From Pectinatus sp. (lineage in GTDB: Bacteria; Bacillota; Negativicutes; Selenomonadales; Selenomonadaceae), in the NCBI GenBank assembly GCA_020025075.1, contig JAHHSR010000049.1:1-11885 (forward strand): a stretch of 11,885 bases of DNA. Reading direction: 5' to 3'. The notes under the pieces were generated by a model. It did no database searches. It saw only the letters and a list, made by a program, of their open reading frames with translations, and was not told the DNA's origin. Both the position numbers and the translations under genes were made by a program. Numbering within the stretch: the first letter of the stretch is position 1; the number at the start of each line of letters is the position of its first letter. Of this stretch, positions 5,987-11,885 are shown in pieces.

Positions 5987-6015
5987 ACTATATAGCTTAT
6001 GAAAAGATATCACAA
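5987..6015 (-). promoter_or_regulatory. Candidate promoter of the cbiR-like/btuDCF operon
   Basis: On the minus strand TTGTGA (6010-6015) and TATAGT (5987-5992) are separated by 17 bases. The start would be near 5980, leaving a leader of about 70 bases that has no riboswitch features. The promoter lies partly inside the first codons of the divergent receptor remnant. Confidence 0.5.
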
Positions 6016-7403
6016 AACCATTTTTTTGACAACTCTTTTGGCTATATTGCCGGGACACATAGCCCTTTCAAACGATTGCCAGCAAAAAGAGGAAATCGCT
6101 ATTGTTAAAACTCCAGATATCATCTTATCTCCCTCGCGGTTAACCCTATGTAAAAAAGGGTATACAGATAAAAAAAGCAAAGAACTTGATGAAGCCCCGG
6201 CAATAAAAGCTCTCTATATGCGCTATCGCCTCAGCATGAACGAGGGATTAGCTCGCAGCAAAAAAATTACGTCTTCTTCTAACGCCCGCAAGTATAACAG
6301 GACGCTAGAAACAATACCATTACTTTTGGGCGAGAAGAAAAATATCCAGGCTTGTTTTTATCATGATATGTCAGAGCAAAATAAATCTGCTTTTTTTCCT
6401 CTCGGCAATCCCTCTGGCAATAAAAATCAACTACATAGAAAAGAGCCTTTTTATGGTCTTATCTGGCAAAGAGGCTGGCGCTTAAGTGATAAGACATTTG
6501 TTACTTCAGGTCTTGGCTGGCAAAAAGAAGAATATTACCCATCAATAGAAAACTATCAAAAGCTATCATTTAAGTCTCGCCAAACCTGGAGCTTCTTTTC
6601 CCAACTTGAGCATGCGCCAGATGCCCAAAGTACCGCTTCCTTCAGTTTACGACATACTTTTTCTAAATCCGATGACAAAAATTATAGTAATTTGAGCCTA
6701 GCAGGTAGTATCGTACGCAAGATGAGTGCTGCAGATACTTTATATTTTAGTACACGACAATCATTTGATTTACCCACTTTTTCCCAGCTATACGGCGCAC
6801 AATTTATTGCCCTTGCCAATTCCAATCTAAAACCACAAACAGGCATCAGTTACGAATTAGGCTGGAAGAAAAACCACGATAAACACAAATGGCAAACGGC
6901 TATTTTTCGCACGGCAATCAAAAATAGTATCGCTGGAACGCGAGAACGTCGTTTAGCCAATTACCGCTATGAAAATGAAGATTTTCATAACAGCGGTCTT
7001 GTAATTCTTTCTCAATATTAGCGCAAGACAAAACCTCCACTATACATGGGGCATTACCTATCAAAATCCCCGCGTCAAAACTAATCAAAAAAATTACTGG
7101 GATGATAAATATGGCCGTATTCAATTCACGGGGCAACTTGATTATAAAAAAGGAAAATTGTCGGCTAGCCTTTATGGTTCTTATATGGGAAGGCGCGTCA
7201 AAACACCACGCTACAAACATTCATTTTCTACAAAACCTTATCTTCTCACAAATTTCCGTGCTTCCTACGCAATAGATACAGCTAACGAAATCAAGCTATC
7301 TATCAACAAATCCTTTAACCATAATAGCAGTACCGCTCATTCGTCATCCTCATATCGCTATGCACCCATTGATTATCTAGTGATATTCAATCATAAATTC
7401 TGA
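5999..7403 (+). pseudogene. Broken TonB-dependent receptor gene lacking the plug
   Basis: The first frame (5999-7021, 340 codons) begins with a signal peptide and a TonB-box-like region (EIAIVKTPDIILSPSR). It then goes to beta-barrel sequence (GLIWQRGWRLSDKTF; FDLPTFSQLYG; SNLKPQTGISYELGW) with none of the plug motifs seen in the intact receptor downstream. It stops at TAG 7019-7021. The next frame continues the barrel without a break (ARQNLHYTWGITYQ onward) to 7403 and ends in Phe, as outer-membrane barrels do. Removing one T at 7018-7019 restores one reading frame, so a single +1 insertion explains the split. Total length is about 468 codons against 624 for the neighbour. It is probably a decayed corrinoid or metal-chelate receptor. 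A poor ribosome-binding site adds to the impression of decay. Confidence 0.8.
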
Positions 7404-7416
7404 TTAATAATCAGCA

Positions 7417-7463
7417 TTGACAATCGATAAAGAAAATGATAGCATAATTTTTGTTAATATAAT
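7417..7463 (+). promoter_or_regulatory. Promoter region of the riboswitch and btuB
   Basis: TTGACA (7417-7422) is followed after 17 bases by TAGCAT (7440-7445) with a TG before it. A second, perfect TATAAT lies at 7458-7463 without a good -35. Its predicted start near 7470 would coincide with the riboswitch 5' end. Either may be used. Confidence 0.55.
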
Positions 7464-7471
7464 AATCTAAA

Positions 7472-7626
7472 AATCAGGTGTCCGCAAGGACTTAATAGAG
7501 AAGTCGGTATAAGCCGACGCGGTCCCGCCACTGTAATGGGGAACATCTGCACAAGCCACTGAAAAAAATTTTTTTTGGAAGGCGCAGCAAATTGTGATGA
7601 ACCAAAGCCAGGAGAACTGCCTGATT
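7472..7626 (+). ncRNA. Cobalamin riboswitch
   Basis: The aptamer closes with AATCAGG (7472-7478) pairing to CCTGATT (7620-7626). Inside are the conserved B12-box elements in order: a GTGTCCGCAAGGA-type segment, TTAATAGAGAAGTCGG, GGTCCCGCCACTGTAATGGG (about 7521-7540), GGAAGGCG and AAGCCAGGAGAACTGCC just before the closing stem. It binds adenosylcobalamin or another corrinoid and lowers expression of the downstream receptor when the vitamin is plentiful. The P13-like hairpin follows at 7630-7665 (AATACC with GGTATT, inner CCTA with TAGG); its loop would make the kissing contact with the aptamer. Confidence 0.95.
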
Positions 7627-7687
7627 TATAATACCATTAGCACCTACGAGCGATAGGAAGGTATTTGTCAAAACTATTTTTGTATAG

Positions 7688-7718
7688 CTTTTCACTATCG
7701 CAGTGAAAAGAATTTTTT
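7688..7718 (+). terminator. Riboswitch expression-platform terminator
   Basis: CTTTTCACT (7688-7696) pairs with AGTGAAAAG (7702-7710) around a five-base loop, followed after AA by six T. It ends 20 bases before the btuB start. The segment CTATCGC (7695-7701), shared by the stem and loop, is complementary to GCGATAG (7650-7656) in the P13-like loop. The two structures exclude each other, as expected for B12-dependent transcription attenuation. Confidence 0.85.
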
Positions 7719-7738
7719 AGTTTAGGGAGGTTTTCCAT

Positions 7739-9613
7739 GTGAAAAAAAAGACTTTGCGCAAAATAATTTTGACATCGGCTGCTAGCAGTATCTTCATTCC
7801 AAGCGTAGTGGCTGCAGCAGCAAATACCAAACCGCCTGCTGTCAGCTCACCTCAATTTAACTTATCCGAAGAAATTATTACTGCAACCAAAACACCACAA
7901 AAACTCTCTCAGGTTAATGCCGATGTAACAGTCATTACCAAAAAGCAAATTGAACAACACCACTATAAAAACGTATTTGACGCTCTTTCTGATGTGCCTG
8001 GTATCACAATAAAAAAATACGGTCCTATAGGCTATGAGGCAACAAATTCTCTTTGCCTCAATGGATCACCTAATATTGTCGTTTTAGTCAATGGTGTCAA
8101 GCAAAATCCACCTGGCCTTACAGGCTGCACGGGTGCACAGATTCTTTCCATGTATAACGACATGGGAAATATTGAACGTATCGAAATCCTTCATGGCTCC
8201 GCCTCAACACTTTATGGTGCTGACGCAGAAGGCGGCGTCATCAATATTATCACAAAAAAATTCAAAAACCCGGCAACTATCATAAAGGGAAGTTACGGCA
8301 ATTTCAACACAGCCAAATACTCATTTGAAACGCAAGGTCTTTCCTCAGATCAAAATTTATCCTATCGATTTTTTTATCAAGGCGACAAGCAAGGCAATTA
8401 TCGTGATGGCAAAGGAATCACATGGAGCCCACACCAACACGATTCTACAATATCCATTGCACTCAATCAAAAATTAAACGGCGGCTTAGATGACCTTAAT
8501 TTTTCTTTCAACCAAACAAAATACATCAGCAAATATGGTGCTCTTTGGGAAACTGGTAAATTTGCTGATTTTACGCAAAAAAATTATACTTTTCGCTGGC
8601 AACACGAATTTGATGCTACATCTAGCAACCAGTTGTCTTTTAGCAAAAATTACCTCGAAAATAATTTTATCTCTGAAAATACCGATTTAACTGTCAGCAA
8701 TCTTAATTTTTCTGATCAGTTCAACAAAAAAATCGGCAAACACCTCTTGAGCTTCGGTTTCGAGCACAATGAGGACAATGCCGATAAAATACCGTACGCC
8801 GTAATCAACTCTGCCAGTTCTATAACTAGTGCGCTTTATTTGCAAGACCAATATCAAGCCAATAATAATTTTTCATTTACAAGCGGTATCAGATACACCA
8901 ATAATACTATCTTCGGTAAGCATTACAGTCCTTCGTTTACCATTGGCTATACGCAAGGAAAAGCTCATCTATATTCTTCTTATACTGGCTATTATCTAGT
9001 GCCCACACTTTATCAACTTTATGCGCCATCTGGCAATGTGAACTTAAAAGCAGAAAGTGGCAACACAAAGTCACTGGGGATGATTTACAAATTTGACAAT
9101 AAAAATAATTTAACTGCTAATTATTTTGTTCGCCATAGCAAACATATCATCAATTATAACTATTCCACCAGCCACTACGCTAATTTGCCCGGCGAAAATA
9201 TCACAAGCGGCTGGAATATGAACTTTAATCATCGCTTTGATTCCTTCTGGAGCAGCAATGTTTCCTATACACATACAAGTTTTCCAAATGGAATAGAATA
9301 TTTACCGAGCAGCCAATACAATATTGGCCTAAATTATCAAAATCGCAGTTTTGAAGCCAATTTAACAGGGAGCGGCTATATAGATATTGCAACACCACAT
9401 CTATCTACTCCTGCTCTACCAACTAATACCTACTGGCTTTGGAACTTTAATGCCAATTATAAATTAACTTCCAATAAAAGCATCTATTTATCTATAAATA
9501 ATATTTTTGATAAATACTATGCTAACTGCAGCAACGTAGCATGGGGATCCCCTGAACAATGGTGGACTAATCCTGGACGCTCAATCATAGTCGGCTTTAA
9601 ATACCAATTCTAA
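7739..9613 (+). CDS. btuB: TonB-dependent cobalamin outer-membrane receptor
   Basis: This 624-residue receptor is full length for BtuB. It has a signal peptide (about 1-27, ending VVAAAA), a TonB box EEIITA (44-49), then a plug (about 55-175) with ALSDVPGI and RIEILHGSASTLYGADAEGGVINIITKK (147-174). The 22-strand beta barrel that follows includes a PTLYQLYAPSGNVNLKAES segment and ends in phenylalanine. Cys106 and Cys130 in the plug could form a disulfide. It would carry corrinoids across the outer membrane using TonB energy and hand them to BtuF. The start is GTG, 8 bases after GGGAGG; an ATG two bases earlier runs directly into TGA. It is controlled by the cobalamin riboswitch immediately upstream, which makes the substrate assignment strong. 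Confidence 0.93.
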   Translation: MKKKTLRKIILTSAASSIFIPSVVAAAANTKPPAVSSPQFNLSEEIITATKTPQKLSQVNADVTVITKKQIEQHHYKNVFDALSDVPGITIKKYGPIGYEATNSLCLNGSPNIVVLVNGVKQNPPGLTGCTGAQILSMYNDMGNIERIEILHGSASTLYGADAEGGVINIITKKFKNPATIIKGSYGNFNTAKYSFETQGLSSDQNLSYRFFYQGDKQGNYRDGKGITWSPHQHDSTISIALNQKLNGGLDDLNFSFNQTKYISKYGALWETGKFADFTQKNYTFRWQHEFDATSSNQLSFSKNYLENNFISENTDLTVSNLNFSDQFNKKIGKHLLSFGFEHNEDNADKIPYAVINSASSITSALYLQDQYQANNNFSFTSGIRYTNNTIFGKHYSPSFTIGYTQGKAHLYSSYTGYYLVPTLYQLYAPSGNVNLKAESGNTKSLGMIYKFDNKNNLTANYFVRHSKHIINYNYSTSHYANLPGENITSGWNMNFNHRFDSFWSSNVSYTHTSFPNGIEYLPSSQYNIGLNYQNRSFEANLTGSGYIDIATPHLSTPALPTNTYWLWNFNANYKLTSNKSIYLSINNIFDKYYANCSNVAWGSPEQWWTNPGRSIIVGFKYQF

Positions 9614-9838
9614 GTATCCCCGTCCAAAATAACCAACTTTGTGAGCGCATGTGCTTGCTAAAAGGCGGAAACTTCCTACTTCTACGGAGAACGGTACCAC
9701 TTCCCAAAAAAGCTGCGGTGTCCTGCAATCTCTCCGCGGCATAGATTCCCATGCGCCCCATGGTATTCCATTCTTTCTTTTCCATGAGGACAATGATATG
9801 GCTCAATTACTTGCGTAAATTCGCCGTACTCGCTTTCC
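9614..9838. other. Intergenic stretch with no gene that can be supported
   Basis: About 225 bases follow btuB. On the minus strand all three frames stay open for 60 to 90 codons, some with ordinary-looking protein sequence (for example EWNTMGRMGIYAAERL), but none has a recognisable family or a good ribosome-binding site. The base composition is more GC-rich than that of the flanking genes. It may be a decayed gene or mobile-element fragment. I see no RNA gene in it. Confidence 0.4.
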
Positions 9839-9868
9839 TCCCCCCACCTAAATAGTGGAGGGACTTTT
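9839..9868 (+). terminator. Hairpin with short T run downstream of btuB
   Basis: TCCCCCCAC (9839-9847) pairs with GTGGAGGGA (9855-9863) with one mismatch and is followed by CTTTTG. It could be a plus-strand terminator but has a weak T run and lies over 220 bases beyond the btuB stop. Its core, CCCACCTAA, also occurs in the hairpin near the left edge of the window. Confidence 0.45.
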
Positions 9869-9896
9869 GCATTAAAGAAATTCCTATAAAAATAGT

Positions 9897-9927
9897 AAAA
9901 GCCCCTTCTATAATAGAAGGGGCTTTT
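9897..9927. terminator. Bidirectional terminator between btuB and hfq
   Basis: AAAAGCCCCTTCTA (9897-9910) is exactly complementary to TAGAAGGGGCTTTT (9914-9927) with a three-base loop. A and T runs on both sides make it work in both directions, ending the plus-strand btuB transcript and the minus-strand hfq transcript. Between it and the hfq stop, about 120 bases hold only a 10-bp palindrome GGACATGTCC (10038-10047) and a weak CAGCT/AGCTG stem. Confidence 0.9.
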
Positions 9928-10047
9928 GTCATAAAGTACCGCCAAAAAATACTCAGCGCAAAGAAAAAGTCATTATCAGTTTCATTTTTAATAAAGGACA
10001 GCTCTAGCTCTCTTTAGCTGATTTTTCTTGCAGTTATGGACATGTCC

Positions 10048-10290
10048 TTATTGCGTGATTTCTTTTTTTCCTTCGAGCGCATAATTGATAACTAATTCAC
10101 GTTCAGGAGCAATTGTCGATATTGCATGCTTGTAAATAAGCTGATTTTTATTATTGCTATTCAAAATGACAATAAAGTTATCAAAACCTACTACATTGCC
10201 GCGCAGCTGAAAGCCATTGACCAAATAGATAGTCACGCTCACGTTTTCTTTACGCGCCTGATTCAAGAAAGCATCTTGCAAGTTAATCAT
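10048..10290 (-). CDS. hfq: RNA chaperone Hfq
   Basis: Hfq is a hexameric Sm-like RNA-binding protein that promotes pairing of small RNAs with mRNAs. The sequence shows the Sm1 motif (NLQDAFLNQARKENVSVTIYLVNGFQLRGNVVGFDNFIVILN) and the Sm2 motif with the conserved YKHAISTI (about residues 54-61). I start it at ATG 10288-10290, giving 80 residues: GGAGAGG lies about 6 bases upstream. An ATG five codons earlier would place that site inside the gene. The C-terminal tail after Sm2 is short (about 19 residues), as in Firmicutes. It follows miaA by 30 bases, the conserved miaA-hfq order. Confidence 0.96.
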   Translation of the reverse strand: MINLQDAFLNQARKENVSVTIYLVNGFQLRGNVVGFDNFIVILNSNNKNQLIYKHAISTIAPERELVINYALEGKKEITQ

Positions 10291-10320
10291 ATTATCCCTC
10301 TCCATTCATACTTTATATAC

Positions 10321-11280
10321 TTATTGCTTGGAAAACTTCTTTTTAACAAGCTCTATTGCCTTTTCTAAAAGCTGTTTATCCGAAAGGGCATTAGCATCAA
10401 GCCAATCAATATAAGGCATTTTGCGGTACCAGGTAAGCTGGCGCTTGGCAAAGTGCCGCGTCACCTTCTTCGTTTCATCCGTTGCCTCTTCTAAGGAGCA
10501 TTCACCAGCCAGATAAGCATTAATCTGCTTATAGCCAATAGCATTCATAGCGCGTTCTTCACGCGTATGCCCTTTTTGTAACAAACCCTCGACCTCAGCA
10601 ACGAAACCTTGCTCAAGCATAATCTCAACGCGCCTATTGATGCGCTCGTAAAGATGCGCCCGCTCGCGCTCAAGACCGATAACCAAGGCATCATAGCAGA
10701 GTGCGCCCTCCTGTGAAAAACTGCAGCCTGTCGAAATCCGCTCCTTATTGTATCGATGCACTTCAAGAGCACGGATAACCCTGTTCAAATCATTTGTGTG
10801 CAATCGTGCAGCCGTTTCGGCATCGACTTTAGCCAAAAGGTCATGCACATATGCCTTGCCCTTTTCTTGAGCCAGATTCTCCAAATACTTTCTATATGCC
10901 GTATCTTCAGGTGCGGCGTTAAACTTATACCCTTCCAAAAGAGCCTTGAGATATAATCCCGTGCCACCGGCAATAATCGGCATCTGGCCTTTGGCCGTCA
11001 TTTCGTCTATCAGCTGGCTCGCCAGACGGCAAAACTCGACAGCATCAAATTTTTCTGAACCGTCGCAGATGTCAATCAAATAATGCTTGACACCGTCCCG
11101 CTCCTTGATTGACGGCTTGGCCGTGCCAATATCAAAGCCACGATAAACGAGCATCGAGTCTCCGGAGATAATCTGTGCTTTAAGTACCTTAGCAAGCTCA
11201 ATGCTCAGCTTTGTCTTACCGACGGCTGTCGGTCCCAAAATAACGATAAGCGGTTGCTTTTTCTCTGTGATAGGTTCCAT
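10321..11280 (-). CDS. miaA: tRNA dimethylallyltransferase
   Basis: MiaA adds an isopentenyl group from dimethylallyl diphosphate to A37 of tRNAs that read codons starting with U, which supports reading-frame maintenance. The 319-residue protein has the P-loop GPTAVGKT (16-23), the GDSMLVYRGFDIGTAKP motif with the catalytic Asp, the IIAGGTGLYLKALLEG motif (about 101-116), and the C-terminal RHFAKRQLTWYRK motif. Length is normal. Its ATG overlaps the stop codon of the hydrolase gene upstream (TAATG), so translation is coupled to that now-truncated gene. hfq follows 30 bases later. Confidence 0.97.
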   Translation of the reverse strand: MEPITEKKQPLIVILGPTAVGKTKLSIELAKVLKAQIISGDSMLVYRGFDIGTAKPSIKERDGVKHYLIDICDGSEKFDAVEFCRLASQLIDEMTAKGQMPIIAGGTGLYLKALLEGYKFNAAPEDTAYRKYLENLAQEKGKAYVHDLLAKVDAETAARLHTNDLNRVIRALEVHRYNKERISTGCSFSQEGALCYDALVIGLERERAHLYERINRRVEIMLEQGFVAEVEGLLQKGHTREERAMNAIGYKQINAYLAGECSLEEATDETKKVTRHFAKRQLTWYRKMPYIDWLDANALSDKQLLEKAIELVKKKFSKQ

Positions 11281-11834
11281 TACTTGCTTAAAACAAGCGA
11301 TTCGCCTGGTTTTACTATTTTAACGGTCGTCGTCGGCACGCTTTCGGCAATCTGCTTAAATTCTTCTGGGTCCTGCTTGATAACTGGCCAAGTATTATAA
11401 TGCACGGGAATGACATTATGTGCCTTCAAAAATTGTGTGGCACGCGCGGCATCTTCTTTGCCCATCGTATAGTTATCGCCAATCGGCAAAATTGCATAAT
11501 CAATTCTTTCCTTGGCACCAATAATCTGCATGTCCGTAAAAAGACTGGTATCTCCTGCATAATAAAGCGTTGGGCCGTCAATTATGCTAATTACATAACC
11601 GCAGGCAAGTCCTCCTGCTACGCCGCTGCTATGCACGGCTGGCGTCATGCGAACATAGCCAAAAGGAAAGCGATAGGAGCCGCCGATATTTAATGGGTGC
11701 GTATTTTTTGCGCCCGGGCATAAGGAGAGAACTTCTGGAATACCGATGAGCGTTGCACCCGTGCGCTCAGCTATCTTTTCAGCATCGCCCAAGTGGTCAA
11801 AATGAGCATGCGAAACCAAAATGTACTGGCACTG
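11280..11834 (-). pseudogene. UPF0173-type metal-dependent hydrolase, 5' end lost to an IS insertion
   Basis: This is a metallo-beta-lactamase-fold hydrolase. The visible frame from the IS junction reads CQYILVSHAHFDHLGD, the HxHxDH zinc-binding motif, then further expected ligands in VHSSG, AGDTSLF and PVHYNTWP, and ends normally at TAA. Family members usually have about 45 more residues before this point (MKV..LGHS..L...DPF region), and these are missing. The frame meets an IS200/IS605-type end at about 11834, so the gene is disrupted. A TTG at 11817-11819 could start a shortened 179-residue product, but it would lack the first beta strands. It heads the miaA-hfq operon by TAATG overlap. 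Confidence 0.85.
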
Positions 11835-11885
11835 AACCTCCCACGACTAAAGTCGCGGGGTTCTTGCTTCATTGACCAATGCTTA
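11835..11885 (-). mobile_element. Terminus of an IS200/IS605-type element, continuing past the window
   Basis: The last 51 bases contain a hairpin typical of this family: on the minus strand CCCGCGACT, a two-base loop and AGTCGTGGG (11840-11859, one G-U pair), followed by AGGTTCA at the boundary. Such elements have no terminal inverted repeats; TnpA recognises subterminal hairpins. The sequence beyond the boundary returns exactly to the hydrolase frame. By similarity to tnpB-linked ends this is probably the right end, so tnpB, if present, would lie outside the window on the minus strand, reading toward this junction. Only the end is visible, so the element type and completeness are unknown. 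Confidence 0.7.

Noticed and set aside
5912..6058. N-terminal extension of the CbiR-like protein to 362 residues
   Set aside because: The extension crosses the divergent promoters and the start of the receptor remnant. GTG at 5909-5911 has an ideal AAGGAGGT site and begins at the point where barrel sequence starts.
6918..7220. Minus-strand open frame of 100 codons under the receptor remnant
   Set aside because: It is antisense to clear beta-barrel coding sequence, with no recognisable motif or ribosome site.
9682..9945. Minus-strand open frame of 87 codons after btuB
   Set aside because: It runs through the strong bidirectional terminator at 9897-9927, which encodes its N-terminal region, so it is unlikely to be a gene.
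10291..10305. Five-codon longer Hfq start
   Set aside because: The earlier ATG would place the only good ribosome-binding site within the coding sequence; starting at 10290 gives the usual Hfq N-terminus.
1..11885. CRISPR array, tRNA or rRNA genes
   Set aside because: I saw no regularly spaced direct repeats, no tRNA cloverleaf and no rRNA-like sequence on either strand.

Overview
The window looks like the chromosome of a Negativicutes bacterium (Selenomonas/Megamonas/Veillonella relatives): an AT-rich, Firmicutes-style genome with strong Shine-Dalgarno sites and Firmicutes-type infC-rpmI-rplT, hfq and miaA genes, that also encodes TonB-dependent outer-membrane receptors. This is inferred from gene content; I cannot name the genus.

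Layout, left to right. (1) 1-104 holds strong hairpins of unknown origin, possibly a mobile-element end. (2) 105-692 carries a minus-strand lipoprotein gene and, overlapping its start, a possible 40-codon ORF. (3) 721-2091 is the minus-strand translation operon infC-rpmI-rplT, with tandem terminators downstream and a structured attenuator leader upstream. infC appears to start at an AUU codon, 15 bases upstream of the first conventional candidate. (4) 2088-5911 is a tight minus-strand operon for cobalamin uptake. It encodes a metal-binding TIM-barrel enzyme that resembles the cobamide-remodelling hydrolase CbiR, then an ABC ATPase, a FecCD-type permease and a substrate-binding lipoprotein. (5) 5999-7403 is a broken, plug-less TonB-receptor gene on the plus strand with one apparent +1 frameshift. 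(6) 7417-9613 is an intact BtuB-type receptor gene controlled by a cobalamin riboswitch with a visible terminator and a candidate antiterminator. (7) 9614-10047 has no gene I can support, but holds two terminators. (8) 10048-11834 is a minus-strand operon: a UPF0173-type metal-dependent hydrolase gene missing its 5' end, then miaA, then hfq. The hydrolase is cut at about 11834 by the end of an IS200/IS605-type element that continues past the window.

How the genes fit together. The centre is a cobalamin acquisition island. BtuB (7739-9613) would take corrinoids across the outer membrane, BtuF would bind them in the periplasm, and BtuCD would move them across the inner membrane. The first gene of the transport operon encodes a probable hydrolase with an endonuclease IV-like set of metal ligands. 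The best hypothesis is that it removes the lower ligand of imported cobamides so the cell can rebuild its preferred form. Only the receptor gene carries a B12 riboswitch; the transport/enzyme operon has a short leader without one.

The most interesting points are the CbiR-like enzyme coupled to uptake, the decayed second receptor beside the active one, the infC leader whose anti-Shine-Dalgarno-like segment can pair with both its terminator and the infC ribosome-binding site, and the IS end that separates miaA-hfq from their natural upstream sequence.
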